A stretch of DNA of 64,000 nucleotides from Azotobacter vinelandii CA (GTDB taxonomy: Bacteria; Pseudomonadota; Gammaproteobacteria; Pseudomonadales; Pseudomonadaceae). A program made the translations under genes and the position numbers. Each line of letters starts with the position of its first letter. Positions within the stretch are counted from its first letter, which is position 1. Under the pieces are notes generated by a model that worked only from the letters and a program-made list of their open reading frames with translations, made no database searches and had not been told where the DNA came from. Positions 38,248 through 46,354 of this stretch are shown here, piece by piece. The DNA lies in assembly GCF_000380335.1 (NCBI RefSeq), contig NC_021149.1, positions 3,586,501 to 3,650,500 on the forward strand, read 5' to 3'.

Positions 38248-38345
38248 GCCCAAAGCCGCATGCCAGCCTGGCATGAAGCGCGCTGGGCGAAGAACGGCGA
38301 TGATTGATAGGGTTACGCCGCTCGTATGAAGAAGACAGACCGAGC

Positions 38346-39251
38346 ATGAGAGACAATATCCTGCGCGAATCCTTCGGCGGACTGGTGGCGTTCGTTGCCG
38401 TGGCTCGCGAAAAGAGCTTTACCCGGGCGGCTGCGCACCTCGGCCTGTCGCAATCGGCCGTCAGCCATGCCGTGCGGGCGCTGGAGACGAAGCTCGGCGC
38501 TCGTCTGCTGGCGCGCAACTCACGCACGGTCTCGCCCACCGAAATTGGCGAAAGGCTGCTGCAGTCGGTCGCTCCGCAGCTGGAGGAGATCGATGCCGAG
38601 ATGTCCGCCTTGTCGGCGCTGCGCGACAGCCCCATGGGGACGATACGCGTCACCGCCTCGGATCACGCGATCCGTAGCGTGCTGGCAGCCAGACTGAAGA
38701 AATTCCTGCCGAAGTATCCGGGCATCCAAGTCGAACTGTTCGCCGACAATGGCCTGGTCGATCTTGCCGCCGAGCGGTTCGATGCCGGCGTTCGCCTGGG
38801 CGAGATCGTCGCGCAGGACATGATCGCGGTACGCATCGGCCCAGACATCCGGTTCGCCGTGGTGGCCACCAAAGGATACTTCGCCAATCATCCCCTCCCC
38901 GGGAAGCCGGATGACCTCATGCAGCACAACTGCGTCAACCTGCGCCTGCCCACCTACGGAGGACTCTGGGCCTGGGAGTTCGAGAAGGCCGGACGACAGC
39001 TCAACGTCCGCGTGAATGGCCAGCTCACCTACAACAGCATCTATGACTGCCTTGACGCCGCGATGGAGGGTCTCGGCGTGGCGTACGTGCCGGAAGACAT
39101 GGCGCTGCCCTACATCCGCACCGGCCATCTGGTGTCCGTGCTGGAAGACTGGTGCCCCTACTGGTCGGGATACCATCTCTACTACCCCAGCCGGCGGCAA
39201 CCGTCGGGGGCCATGTCCCTGCTGATTTCGGCCCTCCGCTACGAGCCGTAG
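38346..39251 (+). CDS. LysR-family transcriptional regulator (copy 2)
   Basis: 301 residues: HTH (AREKSFTRAAAHLGLSQSAVSHAVRALETKLGARLLAR, in part) and the same effector-domain subgroup as copy 1 (FDAGVRLGEIV, NLRLPTYGGLWAWEF, AYVPEDMALPYI). ATG 38346 chosen because it gives the usual short N-terminal arm; no strong ribosome site is seen at 38304 either. Converges with moaA. Confidence 0.92.
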   Translation: MRDNILRESFGGLVAFVAVAREKSFTRAAAHLGLSQSAVSHAVRALETKLGARLLARNSRTVSPTEIGERLLQSVAPQLEEIDAEMSALSALRDSPMGTIRVTASDHAIRSVLAARLKKFLPKYPGIQVELFADNGLVDLAAERFDAGVRLGEIVAQDMIAVRIGPDIRFAVVATKGYFANHPLPGKPDDLMQHNCVNLRLPTYGGLWAWEFEKAGRQLNVRVNGQLTYNSIYDCLDAAMEGLGVAYVPEDMALPYIRTGHLVSVLEDWCPYWSGYHLYYPSRRQPSGAMSLLISALRYEP

Positions 39252-39305
39252 ACCAAGGCCACGCCGGGCTGGCGCCGGCCGCGCGATGTCGACACGGGGT
39301 GCGGC

Positions 39306-40314
39306 TCAACCACCGATCAGCTTCATGCTCATCGCATCGCCGGAGAAGCGCTCGGCCTGCTTGTCCGCCAGCGCTCGCGCGGACAGCTCGCGAATACGCG
39401 CCAGCGCCCCGTCGCGAGGCAGCTCGAGCACGTCCCCCAGGTAGTGATTCCGACTGGAAGACAGGCAGCCATGCAGCCATCCGGTGGAGCTCAGCCGCGC
39501 GCGGCTGCACTGGCTGCAGAACGGCGCACTCTCGTTGGCGATGACACCGAAGTAGCCGCGCCCCGGTATCGCGAAGCGTTGTGCCGTGGTGTCCGGAGCG
39601 CTGGGCACATGCTCGAATCCGTGGCGCTCGGAAACGATCGCGAGGATTTCCGCCATTCCGACGAACTGGCGCTGGAAGGATACAGGGTCCAGGGCCAGGT
39701 GCCCCATGCGCATCAACTCGATGAAACGCAGCTCCATACCGCGTGCCAGGCAGTATTCGAGCAGCGGCAAGACCTGCTCGCGATTGTGCCCGCGTAGGGG
39801 CACCATGTTGATCTTCACCCGCACACCGGCCGCGAGGGCCTGATCGATACCCTCCAGCACCTCGGCCAGATCGCCGCCACGGGCGATGCGGCGTAAAGCC
39901 CCGGCGTCCAGGGTATCAAGCGAAACGTTGATGCGTTCGATGCCAGCCGCCAGCAGCACCGGGAGCTTGCGCGACAGCAACTGGCCATTAGTGGTCAGGG
40001 AGACATCCGCGAAGCCCAAGCGCCCCAGTTCGGCCATGAAGCCGTCGAACAACGGACTGATCAGGGGTTCGCCACCGGTGATGCGCAAGGTGCGCAGGTC
40101 GTTGACGACCTTGAGGTATTTCGATGGCCAGGAGCAGCTTGGGCGAAGACAACGCTTTCCGATCGGCATGCAGGCGCTTGCCATCCGGCACGCAGTAGAC
40201 GCAGGCGTAGTTGCAAGCGCCGGTCAGGCTCACGCGCAGGTTACCCAGCCGCCGTCCCTGCGCGTCGATGATCCGGCCCCGTTCATCATCGTCGAGCGAT
40301 GGCTCAGAGCGCAT
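39306..40314 (-). pseudogene. moaA: GTP 3',8-cyclase MoaA, frameshifted
   Basis: Radical-SAM enzyme starting molybdenum-cofactor synthesis. The N-terminal frame has the CNYACVYC cluster motif; the C-terminal frame has TLRITGGEPLISPL, the second-cluster cysteines (CSQC plus Cys after 13 residues) and the conserved C-terminal Gly-Gly. The frames join at LLLAIE / YLKVVNDL, where one extra A (TTT at 40119-40121 on the plus strand) breaks the gene. Removing it gives a normal 335-residue protein. ATG 40314 overlaps the xdhC stop. Confidence 0.82.
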
Positions 40315-41284
40315 CGCGCGGCCTGCCGCGATAGACACGGACGACGTCGGCCATGACGGCCAGAGCGATTTCCGCCGGCGTCTTGCTACCCAGCGCCAGA
40401 CCGATGGGCATCCGCAGACGGGCGATCTCTGCCTCGCTCAGGCCACCGGAGCGACGCAGGCGCTCGGCACGTGCCGCCGAGGTACGTTGAGAGCCCATGA
40501 CACCGATGTAGAACGCGGGCGTGCGCACGGCCTCGATCATCGCCAGATCATCGATTCGCGGGTCGTGGGTCAGCGCTACCACGGCGGTGGCCGTGTGGCA
40601 GCCATCGGCGGCGATGAACAGCGAAGGCAGTTCCTGGCGCACCTCGATACCGGGCACGTCGAAGCCGGCATGAGCCTCTTCGCGCGGATCGCAGACAATG
40701 ACCTCGAAACCCAGGGCCAGTGCGAACTGCGCGCAGACCACGGACACCGGCGAGATACCCGCGATGATCAACCGCGCGGCCGGTCCGACGCGTATCCCGA
40801 CCGAATGTCCATCCGCCGACTCGACCACGCGCGGTCCCAGGCCATCGTCCTCGTGCAACCGCAGCTCGCCGTTGCGCAGATCGGCACAGCGCAGCAGATG
40901 ACGCTGCCCCTGCAGCGTTGCCCGCAGGCTCTCCAGGTGACGCCAGGTGGTGCTGTCCGCAGGCAACCGCTCGATCAGCACCTGGAGAATCCCGCCACAC
41001 GGCAGTGCGATCCGCGAACCCTGCGGCCCCGAGGGATCACCGTAGCGCAGAGCCGTGACGGTGCACTCGAACGCCCCATCCTGCAGCCTCTCGAGAAAGT
41101 CCTCCTCCACGCAACCACCGGACAGCGAGCCGATATGCGCACCATCGCGACGCGCCGCCAGCAGGGAGCCGGGCTCGCGGGGCGAGGAACCGAACGTGGC
41201 CAGCACCGTGCACAGCCACACTTCCTCACCTGCGCGCGACCACGCCAACGCCTGCTCGATAACCTGCAAGTCCAGATGCTGCAT
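40304..41284 (-). CDS. xdhC: XdhC-family molybdenum cofactor chaperone
   Basis: 326 residues. N-terminal XdhC/CoxI domain (VLATFGSSPREPGSLLAAR, SGGCVEEDF) and C-terminal Rossmann XdhC_C domain (LIIAGISPVSVVCAQFALALGFEVIVCDPR, in part; VALTHDPRIDDLAM; YIGVMGSQRT). Such proteins sulfurate and insert Mo cofactor into xanthine-dehydrogenase-family enzymes. That is exactly what the IorA/IorB-like pair next door requires. Overlaps moaA by 11 bases. Confidence 0.92.
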   Translation of the reverse strand: MQHLDLQVIEQALAWSRAGEEVWLCTVLATFGSSPREPGSLLAARRDGAHIGSLSGGCVEEDFLERLQDGAFECTVTALRYGDPSGPQGSRIALPCGGILQVLIERLPADSTTWRHLESLRATLQGQRHLLRCADLRNGELRLHEDDGLGPRVVESADGHSVGIRVGPAARLIIAGISPVSVVCAQFALALGFEVIVCDPREEAHAGFDVPGIEVRQELPSLFIAADGCHTATAVVALTHDPRIDDLAMIEAVRTPAFYIGVMGSQRTSAARAERLRRSGGLSEAEIARLRMPIGLALGSKTPAEIALAVMADVVRVYRGRPRDAL

Positions 41285-41995
41285 ACCAAACGACCTCGAT
41301 GAACGTTGGCTCAATGAATAGGCTTGTTGCCGGACAACCGCCGCGAAACACTGAGCAATCGGCGAAGACGCCAGCACTGCGCCTCCCACCTCATAAGGCG
41401 TGGAGAGCGGATAAGCCCATGAACCCTATTGATAAATCCTTCGACTGGCTCCAGCCCCTCGCCCCAGCGCAGCCCCAGCGGCAGGCCGCTCATGCCCTCC
41501 GAAACACTCTGCGCGGGGCGCCGCTCGGCCCCCCAATCGCCCAGGCCTCGAGCTCTGCACGCGGGCTATGGCATCCCCACTTCTCCTGCTGCGCCGTTGG
41601 CGGACGCGACTTCAGCCGTGTGCGGCAACCGCGTGCATCGGTACCGGCCTCACCGTCCTGAAGCCGTTCCGCCTCCATTAATCAATCGCACGCATAGGTC
41701 CATGCAATCTTTCCGTCTACCTGAGCCGGCATTTCGTCTGGGCTAATACTCGCTGCGTTCAAGTGGACCAGGCCTTCAGGGCAGCGGGAACGATCCGAAA
41801 CCTACGGTCGCCGCTGCATCGCCGATGCCCTTCCAACTGGCCAGGCAGCCTCGCCCGTCGGTCACCGGCCCCCGGGCCCGGAATGACCACCGATGCCGAG
41901 CCGCCCGTCCCCGACACAGCGCTCAGCCCCGATTACGAACACCATGATGTCTGGCACGAGGCCAGCGATAGCTAAGCCATCCGAGGAGAAGACCC
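41285..41995 (+). other. Intergenic region between divergent xdhC and iorA
   Basis: 710 bases. A plus-strand frame from 41419 begins MNPIDKSFDWLQPLAPAQPQ and soon becomes Pro/Arg/Ser-rich with no ribosome site; another at 41763 is similar. I do not call either. The supported element is operator copy C at 41677-41704, with a -10-like TAATAC at 41744. Confidence 0.6.
41677..41704 (+). promoter_or_regulatory. Regulon-type operator, copy C (iorA-iorB-cupin)
   Basis: ATTAATCAAT, five bases, GCATAGGT, CCATG. Shares with copy A also the downstream TCTTTCC and CTACC.G.GC bases. -10-like TAATAC starts 67 bases after the motif start. IorA ATG is 319 bases from the motif start, so the leader would be long. 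Confidence 0.6.
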
Positions 41996-42442
41996 ATGGA
42001 ACTGACGATCAATGGAACCAAACGCCAGGTGGATGCTGCCGCCGATACCCCGCTGCTCTGGGTCATCCGTGAGGAGCTGGGTCTGACAGGCACCAAGTAT
42101 GGCTGTGGCGCCGCGCAATGCGGGGCCTGTACCGTGCTGGCGGACGGGCATCCCATCCGCTCCTGCGTGATGCCGGTCAGCGCTGTTGCCAACCAAGCCA
42201 TCACAACCATCGAGTCCATTGAAGAGGACCCGGTGGGCAAGCGAGTGGTCGAGGCCTGGATCGAGCACCAGGTCCCCCAGTGCGGTTACTGCCAATCCGG
42301 CCAGGTTCTGACCGCCACCGCTCTGCTGAAACAGAACGCCAAACCCAGCGAAGCCGAAATCGCCGCGGCCATGATTAATCTCTGCCGCTGCGGAACCTAC
42401 AACGCCATCGCCGATGCAATGCAACAACTGGCCAAGGGCTGA
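41996..42442 (+). CDS. iorA: 2Fe-2S small subunit of aldehyde-oxidase-type molybdoenzyme
   Basis: 148 residues with two 2Fe-2S clusters: plant-type CGCGAAQCGACTV (about 43-55) and the helical-domain pair CGYCQSGQ and CRCGTY. This is the small subunit of the xanthine-dehydrogenase family; the best analogue by layout is isoquinoline 1-oxidoreductase alpha. It ends 4 bases before the large subunit. RBS GAGGAG precedes the ATG. Confidence 0.93.
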   Translation: MELTINGTKRQVDAAADTPLLWVIREELGLTGTKYGCGAAQCGACTVLADGHPIRSCVMPVSAVANQAITTIESIEEDPVGKRVVEAWIEHQVPQCGYCQSGQVLTATALLKQNAKPSEAEIAAAMINLCRCGTYNAIADAMQQLAKG

Positions 42443-42446
42443 GGAA

Positions 42447-44687
42447 ATGATGCCGATGCACATGCCCCAGATTCCCGACACCCTGCCCACGGACGGCAAG
42501 CCCTTCAATCTGTCCCGCCGCCGGTTCGTGGGGGCCTCGTTGAGCGCACTGGTACTGGGCGCCCTGCTGCCCGGCAAGGTCGTGAGAGCCGCGCAGAGCC
42601 AGGCCGCCGAAATCAAGCCCGGTACCCGTGTCCCGGCCTTCCTGGAAATCCGTCCCGACGGTACGGCGCTGCTGCGCAGCCCCTTCGTCGAAGGCGGCCA
42701 AGGCATCTACACCGCCTTCGCCCAGATCGTCGGCGAAAAACTCGATATCGCGCCGGATCGTTTTTCCGTCGAATGCGCCCCGCCGGGAGCCGACTACCTG
42801 CTGGTGAATGGCGCCCGCTTCACGGGCGGCAGCTTCTCGGTACGTTCCAGCTTCGAAGTGATGCGTCGCCTCGGAGCCTCCACCCGCCACATGCTGCTGC
42901 AGGCCGCCGCCACCAGACTGAAAGTGCCGCTGGCGAGCCTGACCACACAGCCCGGCGTCGTGGTACACACGGCCTCCGGCCGAACCCTGAGCTACAGCGA
43001 ACTGGCCGCCCTCGCCGCTGCGCTGCAGCCCCCTGAACAGGTACCCCTGCGCGCCAGGAAGGACTTCCGCTGGATCGGCAAGTCCGTGCCACGCCTGGAT
43101 GCCCACGACAAGTCCACCGGCAAGGTGAAATACAACATCGACGCCGAAGTCGAAGGCATGCTCCTGGCGGCTGTCCAGCACGCACCGCGCATGGGTGGCG
43201 AGCCCGAGGCCATCGCCAATGAGTCCGAAGTCAGGGCGATGCCGGGCGTGCATTCGATCCATCGCCTACCCGGCGCGGTCGCTGTGGTGGCTCGGCGCTG
43301 GTGGCAGGCCCGGCGCGCCGTGGAGTCGCTCAAGGTCGACTGGAAGGAAGCCGCACCGGGAACCCCGCACGCCATGCCCGCCAATTTCTCCTCCGCCGGC
43401 ATGCGCGCCACGCTTGCCGCCGCTCCCGGTCCCGGGATTTCCGCCGAGAGCATCGGCGACGCCGCCAAGGCGTTGGAGAGCGCCAGCCAGGTCATCGAGG
43501 CGACCTATGACGCCCCTTATCTGGTCCACGGCCAGTTGGAACCGCCTTCGGCACTGGCCCGCTGGAACACAGACGGGACCCTCGAGCTATGGCTACCCAA
43601 CCAGGCCCAGGAAATGTTCCAGCAGGCCGCAGCCAGGGCCGCGGGCATCGCCCCCGACAAGGTCATCGTCCACTCCTCGCCACTGGGCGGTTTCTTCGGC
43701 CGGCACTTCCTCTACGGCACGGCGAACCCCTTCCCCCAGGCCATCCAGTTGGCCAAGGCCGTCGGACGCCCGGTGAAACTGATCTGGAGCCGCGAAGAGG
43801 AGTTCCTTCGCGATGCGCTGCGGCCGATGGGCCTGGCGCGCCTCCGCGCCGGAATCGACGAGAACGGCCTGCCGCAAGCGCTGTACGCCGAGGCCGTCGG
43901 CGAGAGTCCGACCGAGCGCTGGTTCGGCCGCCAGCCGGACAAGGCCAACGACTCGGCGGTCGAGGGCATCGCCGAGAAACCCTACGCCATCCCCGACCGG
44001 CGGGTCGCCCAGGTTTACCTGGAACACCCTCCCACCATCGGTTTCTGGCGTTCGGTCGGACATTCGATGAACGACTTCCTCTACGAGTCCTTCTTCGATG
44101 AAGTGGCCGATGCCGGCAAGCAGGACCCGTACGAGTTGCGCCTGCGCCTGCTGGCGGACAAACCGCGGCACAAGGCGCTGCTGCAGGCGGTCGCCGAGCT
44201 TTCGGGTGGCTGGAAACGCGGCCCCTTCAGCGCCAGCGATGGCAGCAAGCGAGCGCGGGGCGTAGCCATGGCGTCGCCGTTCGGCAGCGAGGTGGCCACC
44301 ATCGCCGAGGTGTCCATCGAGAACGGATCGGTAGTGGTCCACGATGTCTGGGTGGCCTTCGACCCCGGCAGCATCGTCAATCCCGCCATCGTCGAGGCCC
44401 AGGTGAGGTCCGCCGTGGCACTGGGGCTTTCGTCCACCCTGCTGGAGGAAGCCGTGTACGAGAACGGCATGCCCCGTGTGCGCAACTTCGGCGCCTACGC
44501 CATCCTGCCGCCCGGCCGGATGCCCCGTGTGCATGTGCGCATCGTCGAAAGCGGCACCCCCATGGGCGGCGTTGGCGAGCCCGGACTTCCAGGCGTGCCG
44601 CCGGCCGTGATCAACGCGGTCGCGGCGCTCACTGGGCAGCGCGTGCGCAGCCTCCCCCTATCCAAGACTCACTTTGCCGGCGCGTGA
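42447..44687 (+). CDS. iorB: Molybdopterin large subunit, isoquinoline-oxidoreductase/aldehyde-oxidase type
   Basis: About 746 residues. A Tat signal (SRRRFVGASLSALVLGALLPG) implies folded export, with the Fe-S subunit carried along, and cytochrome-linked electron transfer. Mo-binding blocks: GGSFSVRSSFEVMRRLGAS, YLVHGQLEPPSALAR, GGFFGRHFLYG and the C-terminal GTPMGGVGEPGLPGVPPAV containing the catalytic Glu. Several Met codons (42447, 42450, 42456) compete as start; spacing favours 42456. Substrate is probably an aldehyde or N-heterocycle. Confidence 0.9.
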   Translation: MMPMHMPQIPDTLPTDGKPFNLSRRRFVGASLSALVLGALLPGKVVRAAQSQAAEIKPGTRVPAFLEIRPDGTALLRSPFVEGGQGIYTAFAQIVGEKLDIAPDRFSVECAPPGADYLLVNGARFTGGSFSVRSSFEVMRRLGASTRHMLLQAAATRLKVPLASLTTQPGVVVHTASGRTLSYSELAALAAALQPPEQVPLRARKDFRWIGKSVPRLDAHDKSTGKVKYNIDAEVEGMLLAAVQHAPRMGGEPEAIANESEVRAMPGVHSIHRLPGAVAVVARRWWQARRAVESLKVDWKEAAPGTPHAMPANFSSAGMRATLAAAPGPGISAESIGDAAKALESASQVIEATYDAPYLVHGQLEPPSALARWNTDGTLELWLPNQAQEMFQQAAARAAGIAPDKVIVHSSPLGGFFGRHFLYGTANPFPQAIQLAKAVGRPVKLIWSREEEFLRDALRPMGLARLRAGIDENGLPQALYAEAVGESPTERWFGRQPDKANDSAVEGIAEKPYAIPDRRVAQVYLEHPPTIGFWRSVGHSMNDFLYESFFDEVADAGKQDPYELRLRLLADKPRHKALLQAVAELSGGWKRGPFSASDGSKRARGVAMASPFGSEVATIAEVSIENGSVVVHDVWVAFDPGSIVNPAIVEAQVRSAVALGLSSTLLEEAVYENGMPRVRNFGAYAILPPGRMPRVHVRIVESGTPMGGVGEPGLPGVPPAVINAVAALTGQRVRSLPLSKTHFAGA

Positions 44688-44733
44688 TGCGCAGCCCCGC
44701 TCTTTCATATCGCCACGACACGCAAGGAAACCG

Positions 44734-45210
44734 ATGACCATGAAGCGCCCGTTTCAAGCCACACTGCTTCTCGCCCTGCTCTGTACCGGCGCAGCACTGG
44801 CCGATACCGATGGCATCAAGGTGATAGCCAATGGCGCCTAAGCCAGCATGGCCGGCCCAACCGACTACTTTTCAGGCTCGGTCACGGCCGACATGCTGTT
44901 CACCCCCACGGAGTACAGCCAGGTCAGTGGCGCCCACGTCACCTTCGCACCGGGTGCCCGCACCGCCTGGCATACCCACCCACGCGGACAGACGCTGATC
45001 GTCACCTCGGGCAAGGGTTGGGTGCAGGAATGGGGCAAGGAGAAGCAGGAAATCCATCCCGGTGACGTGGTTCGGATCGCTCCCGGCGTGAAGCACTGGC
45101 ATGGCGCGACCGATACCAACGGCATGCGCCATATCGCCCTTCAGGAGGCCGTCGATGGCAAGAACGTCGAATGGCTGGAGCAGGTCGGCAACGACCAGTA
45201 CGCGCAATGA
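44734..45210 (+). pseudogene. Periplasmic cupin, interrupted by an in-frame stop
   Basis: A signal peptide (MKRPFQATLLLALLCTGAALA, from the Met at 44740) leads into DTDGIKVIANGA, then TAA (44839-44841), then ASMAGPTDYFSGSVTAD and a complete small cupin with HTHPRGQ and PGVKHWHG metal ligands. The frame is unbroken apart from the stop; CAA (Gln) to TAA is the simplest cause. Translation might restart at the Met at 44848, giving a 120-residue cytoplasmic form without the signal. Related to mandelonitrile-lyase and carboxymuconolactone-type cupins that often follow such oxidoreductases. Confidence 0.82.
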
Positions 45211-45413
45211 GGGGCCTTGGAAAGAGCACCTGATCGACATGCCCGCCGGCAGCGATGCCGGCGCCGCTGCCTCTGCCTTTTCGCCAGCGCTCCCCGATCA
45301 TGTTGGCGCAGCGTCCCGTGAGGCGGCGCCAGGTGCAATGGCGTCCCGCGGCCGCCAAGCCGAGGCGAATCATGCGCCCCTGAATTGAATCGGGGCAGCC
45401 TCGGACACCAGGG

Positions 45414-45911
45414 TCAGCGCTCGAGTCTACGGATCGTTACCTTGCAGGGGCCTGGGCGGCGCAAGAGTTCGATGCCCAAGTCGAGCGTGCCCAACTTCAC
45501 CAGGCCGCTGGAGTAGCGAAAGTTCTTGTGGAAGATGGCCAGGTTTCCCCAAGGGGCGTAATAGGCCAGATCGCCCACTTTGGGGGTAATACCGTCGGGA
45601 GCGCCGCTGGTCGACAAACGCCTCGGCAGATCGCTGATCTTCTCGGTGGAGGCATAGTCTTCAAGCGTCAGCGAAAGCGGCAGCAAAGAGGCGAAGTCCC
45701 TGGCGGTCTCGCTATCCTCGAGCGTCGCGGTGATTGTGGTTCCCTCTATCTCGATGCCGATCTGCATGGTGTTCTCCTGGCGAATGACGGGTAATCGAAT
45801 GTCAGGGTGATCCGCGCCACCGCCCGTTCCTGCGTCGGCCGAAATCGTGGCCATGGATGCCATCGACACAGCTATCGGTAGTAACCGCGCTCTGAAAAGC
45901 CGAACCAGCAT
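45414..45911 (-). CDS. Exported cyclophilin-like-fold protein
   Basis: 165 residues: signal peptide MLVRLFRARLLPIAVSMASMATISADA, then a cyclophilin-like beta-barrel domain (MQIGIEIEGTTITATLEDSETARDFASLLPLSLTLEDYAS, in part; PKVGDLAYYAPWGNLAIFHKNF). Start 45911 has a strong AGGAGG site. Members of this DUF4430/cyclophil_like type often sit beside oxidoreductase and MFS genes; function is unknown. If export is wrong, an internal start at MQIGIE would give a 111-residue cytoplasmic form. Confidence 0.8.
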   Translation of the reverse strand: MLVRLFRARLLPIAVSMASMATISADAGTGGGADHPDIRLPVIRQENTMQIGIEIEGTTITATLEDSETARDFASLLPLSLTLEDYASTEKISDLPRRLSTSGAPDGITPKVGDLAYYAPWGNLAIFHKNFRYSSGLVKLGTLDLGIELLRRPGPCKVTIRRLER

Positions 45912-46039
45912 GGCGCCTCCTGAAGTTCTCCGGTTGCGGCGCAATCTAGAGCATTTTTAGAAAATACGAATTCGACATACAGGGGTTGCTCTTCCTGGTC
46001 ATTTCGGTTCTCCTCTCCCGCTCGGACAAGGAGACCAGA
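45912..46039 (+). other. Intergenic region, left flank of the IS630 remnant
   Basis: 128 bases, A+T-richer near 45950-45975. Should contain the left terminal repeat of the IS630 element, which I cannot delimit because the right end is lost. Confidence 0.4.
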
Positions 46040-46060
46040 ATGGCTCGGGCATACAGTGCA
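46040..46060 (+). pseudogene. IS630-family transposase, 5' fragment (codons 1-7)
   Basis: ATG preceded by AAGGAG, then codons for MARAYSA, the N terminus typical of IS630 transposases. The frame resumes with DLRRRVVDAAMGG at 47457 on the far side of the inserted element; removing 46061-47456 gives the uninterrupted family-like MARAYSADLRRRVV. Confidence 0.8.
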
Positions 46061-46063
46061 TAT

Positions 46064-46076
46064 ATGGACTCCCCCC
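46064..46076 (+). repeat. IS1111-type subterminal inverted repeat, left
   Basis: ATGGACTCCCCCC, perfect inverted match to 47438-47450. Confidence 0.85.
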
Positions 46077-46354
46077 GGTTTGCCAGTGATTTGCCCTGCC
46101 GACGAACGTAGGTACGACTGCTTGCGTATATCCGGCTTCCGATGAGGCATTGGCTGCCCCGAGCCATGATGAAAATCCGCTCATGTGTGCCTGATTGATC
46201 TAGCGGCCTTGCTTGCAGGGGGCCGACGCACTGTGCAGGCTTTACACATGCCGGTTCGACCGGTTCGTCATCGCTGCATGTCACTGTGCAATCGGGGTGG
46301 ATCTACTGGTTACTGCTCAACATTTTGCAGGCTGTGCAGCCTGCGATTTTATTT
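46077..46354 (-). ncRNA. Candidate bridge-RNA region of the IS1111-type element
   Basis: The long non-coding end, downstream of the transposase gene. IS110-family elements specify a bridge RNA from their non-coding ends, and in the IS1111 group it is predicted in the 3' end; that is established knowledge applied by position. Visible structure includes a 7-bp hairpin GCAGGCT-GTGC-AGCCTGC at 46327-46344. No RNA boundaries or loops were determined. Confidence 0.4.

Noticed and set aside
38310-38345. Fifth operator copy before the second LysR gene (ATTGATAGGG)
   Set aside because: Only the first six bases match and the GCATAGGT part is missing.
41419-41661. Possible small gene starting MNPIDKSFDWLQPLAPAQPQ
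   Set aside because: Becomes Pro/Ser/Arg-rich within 40 residues, lacks a ribosome site and crosses into the region of operator copy C.
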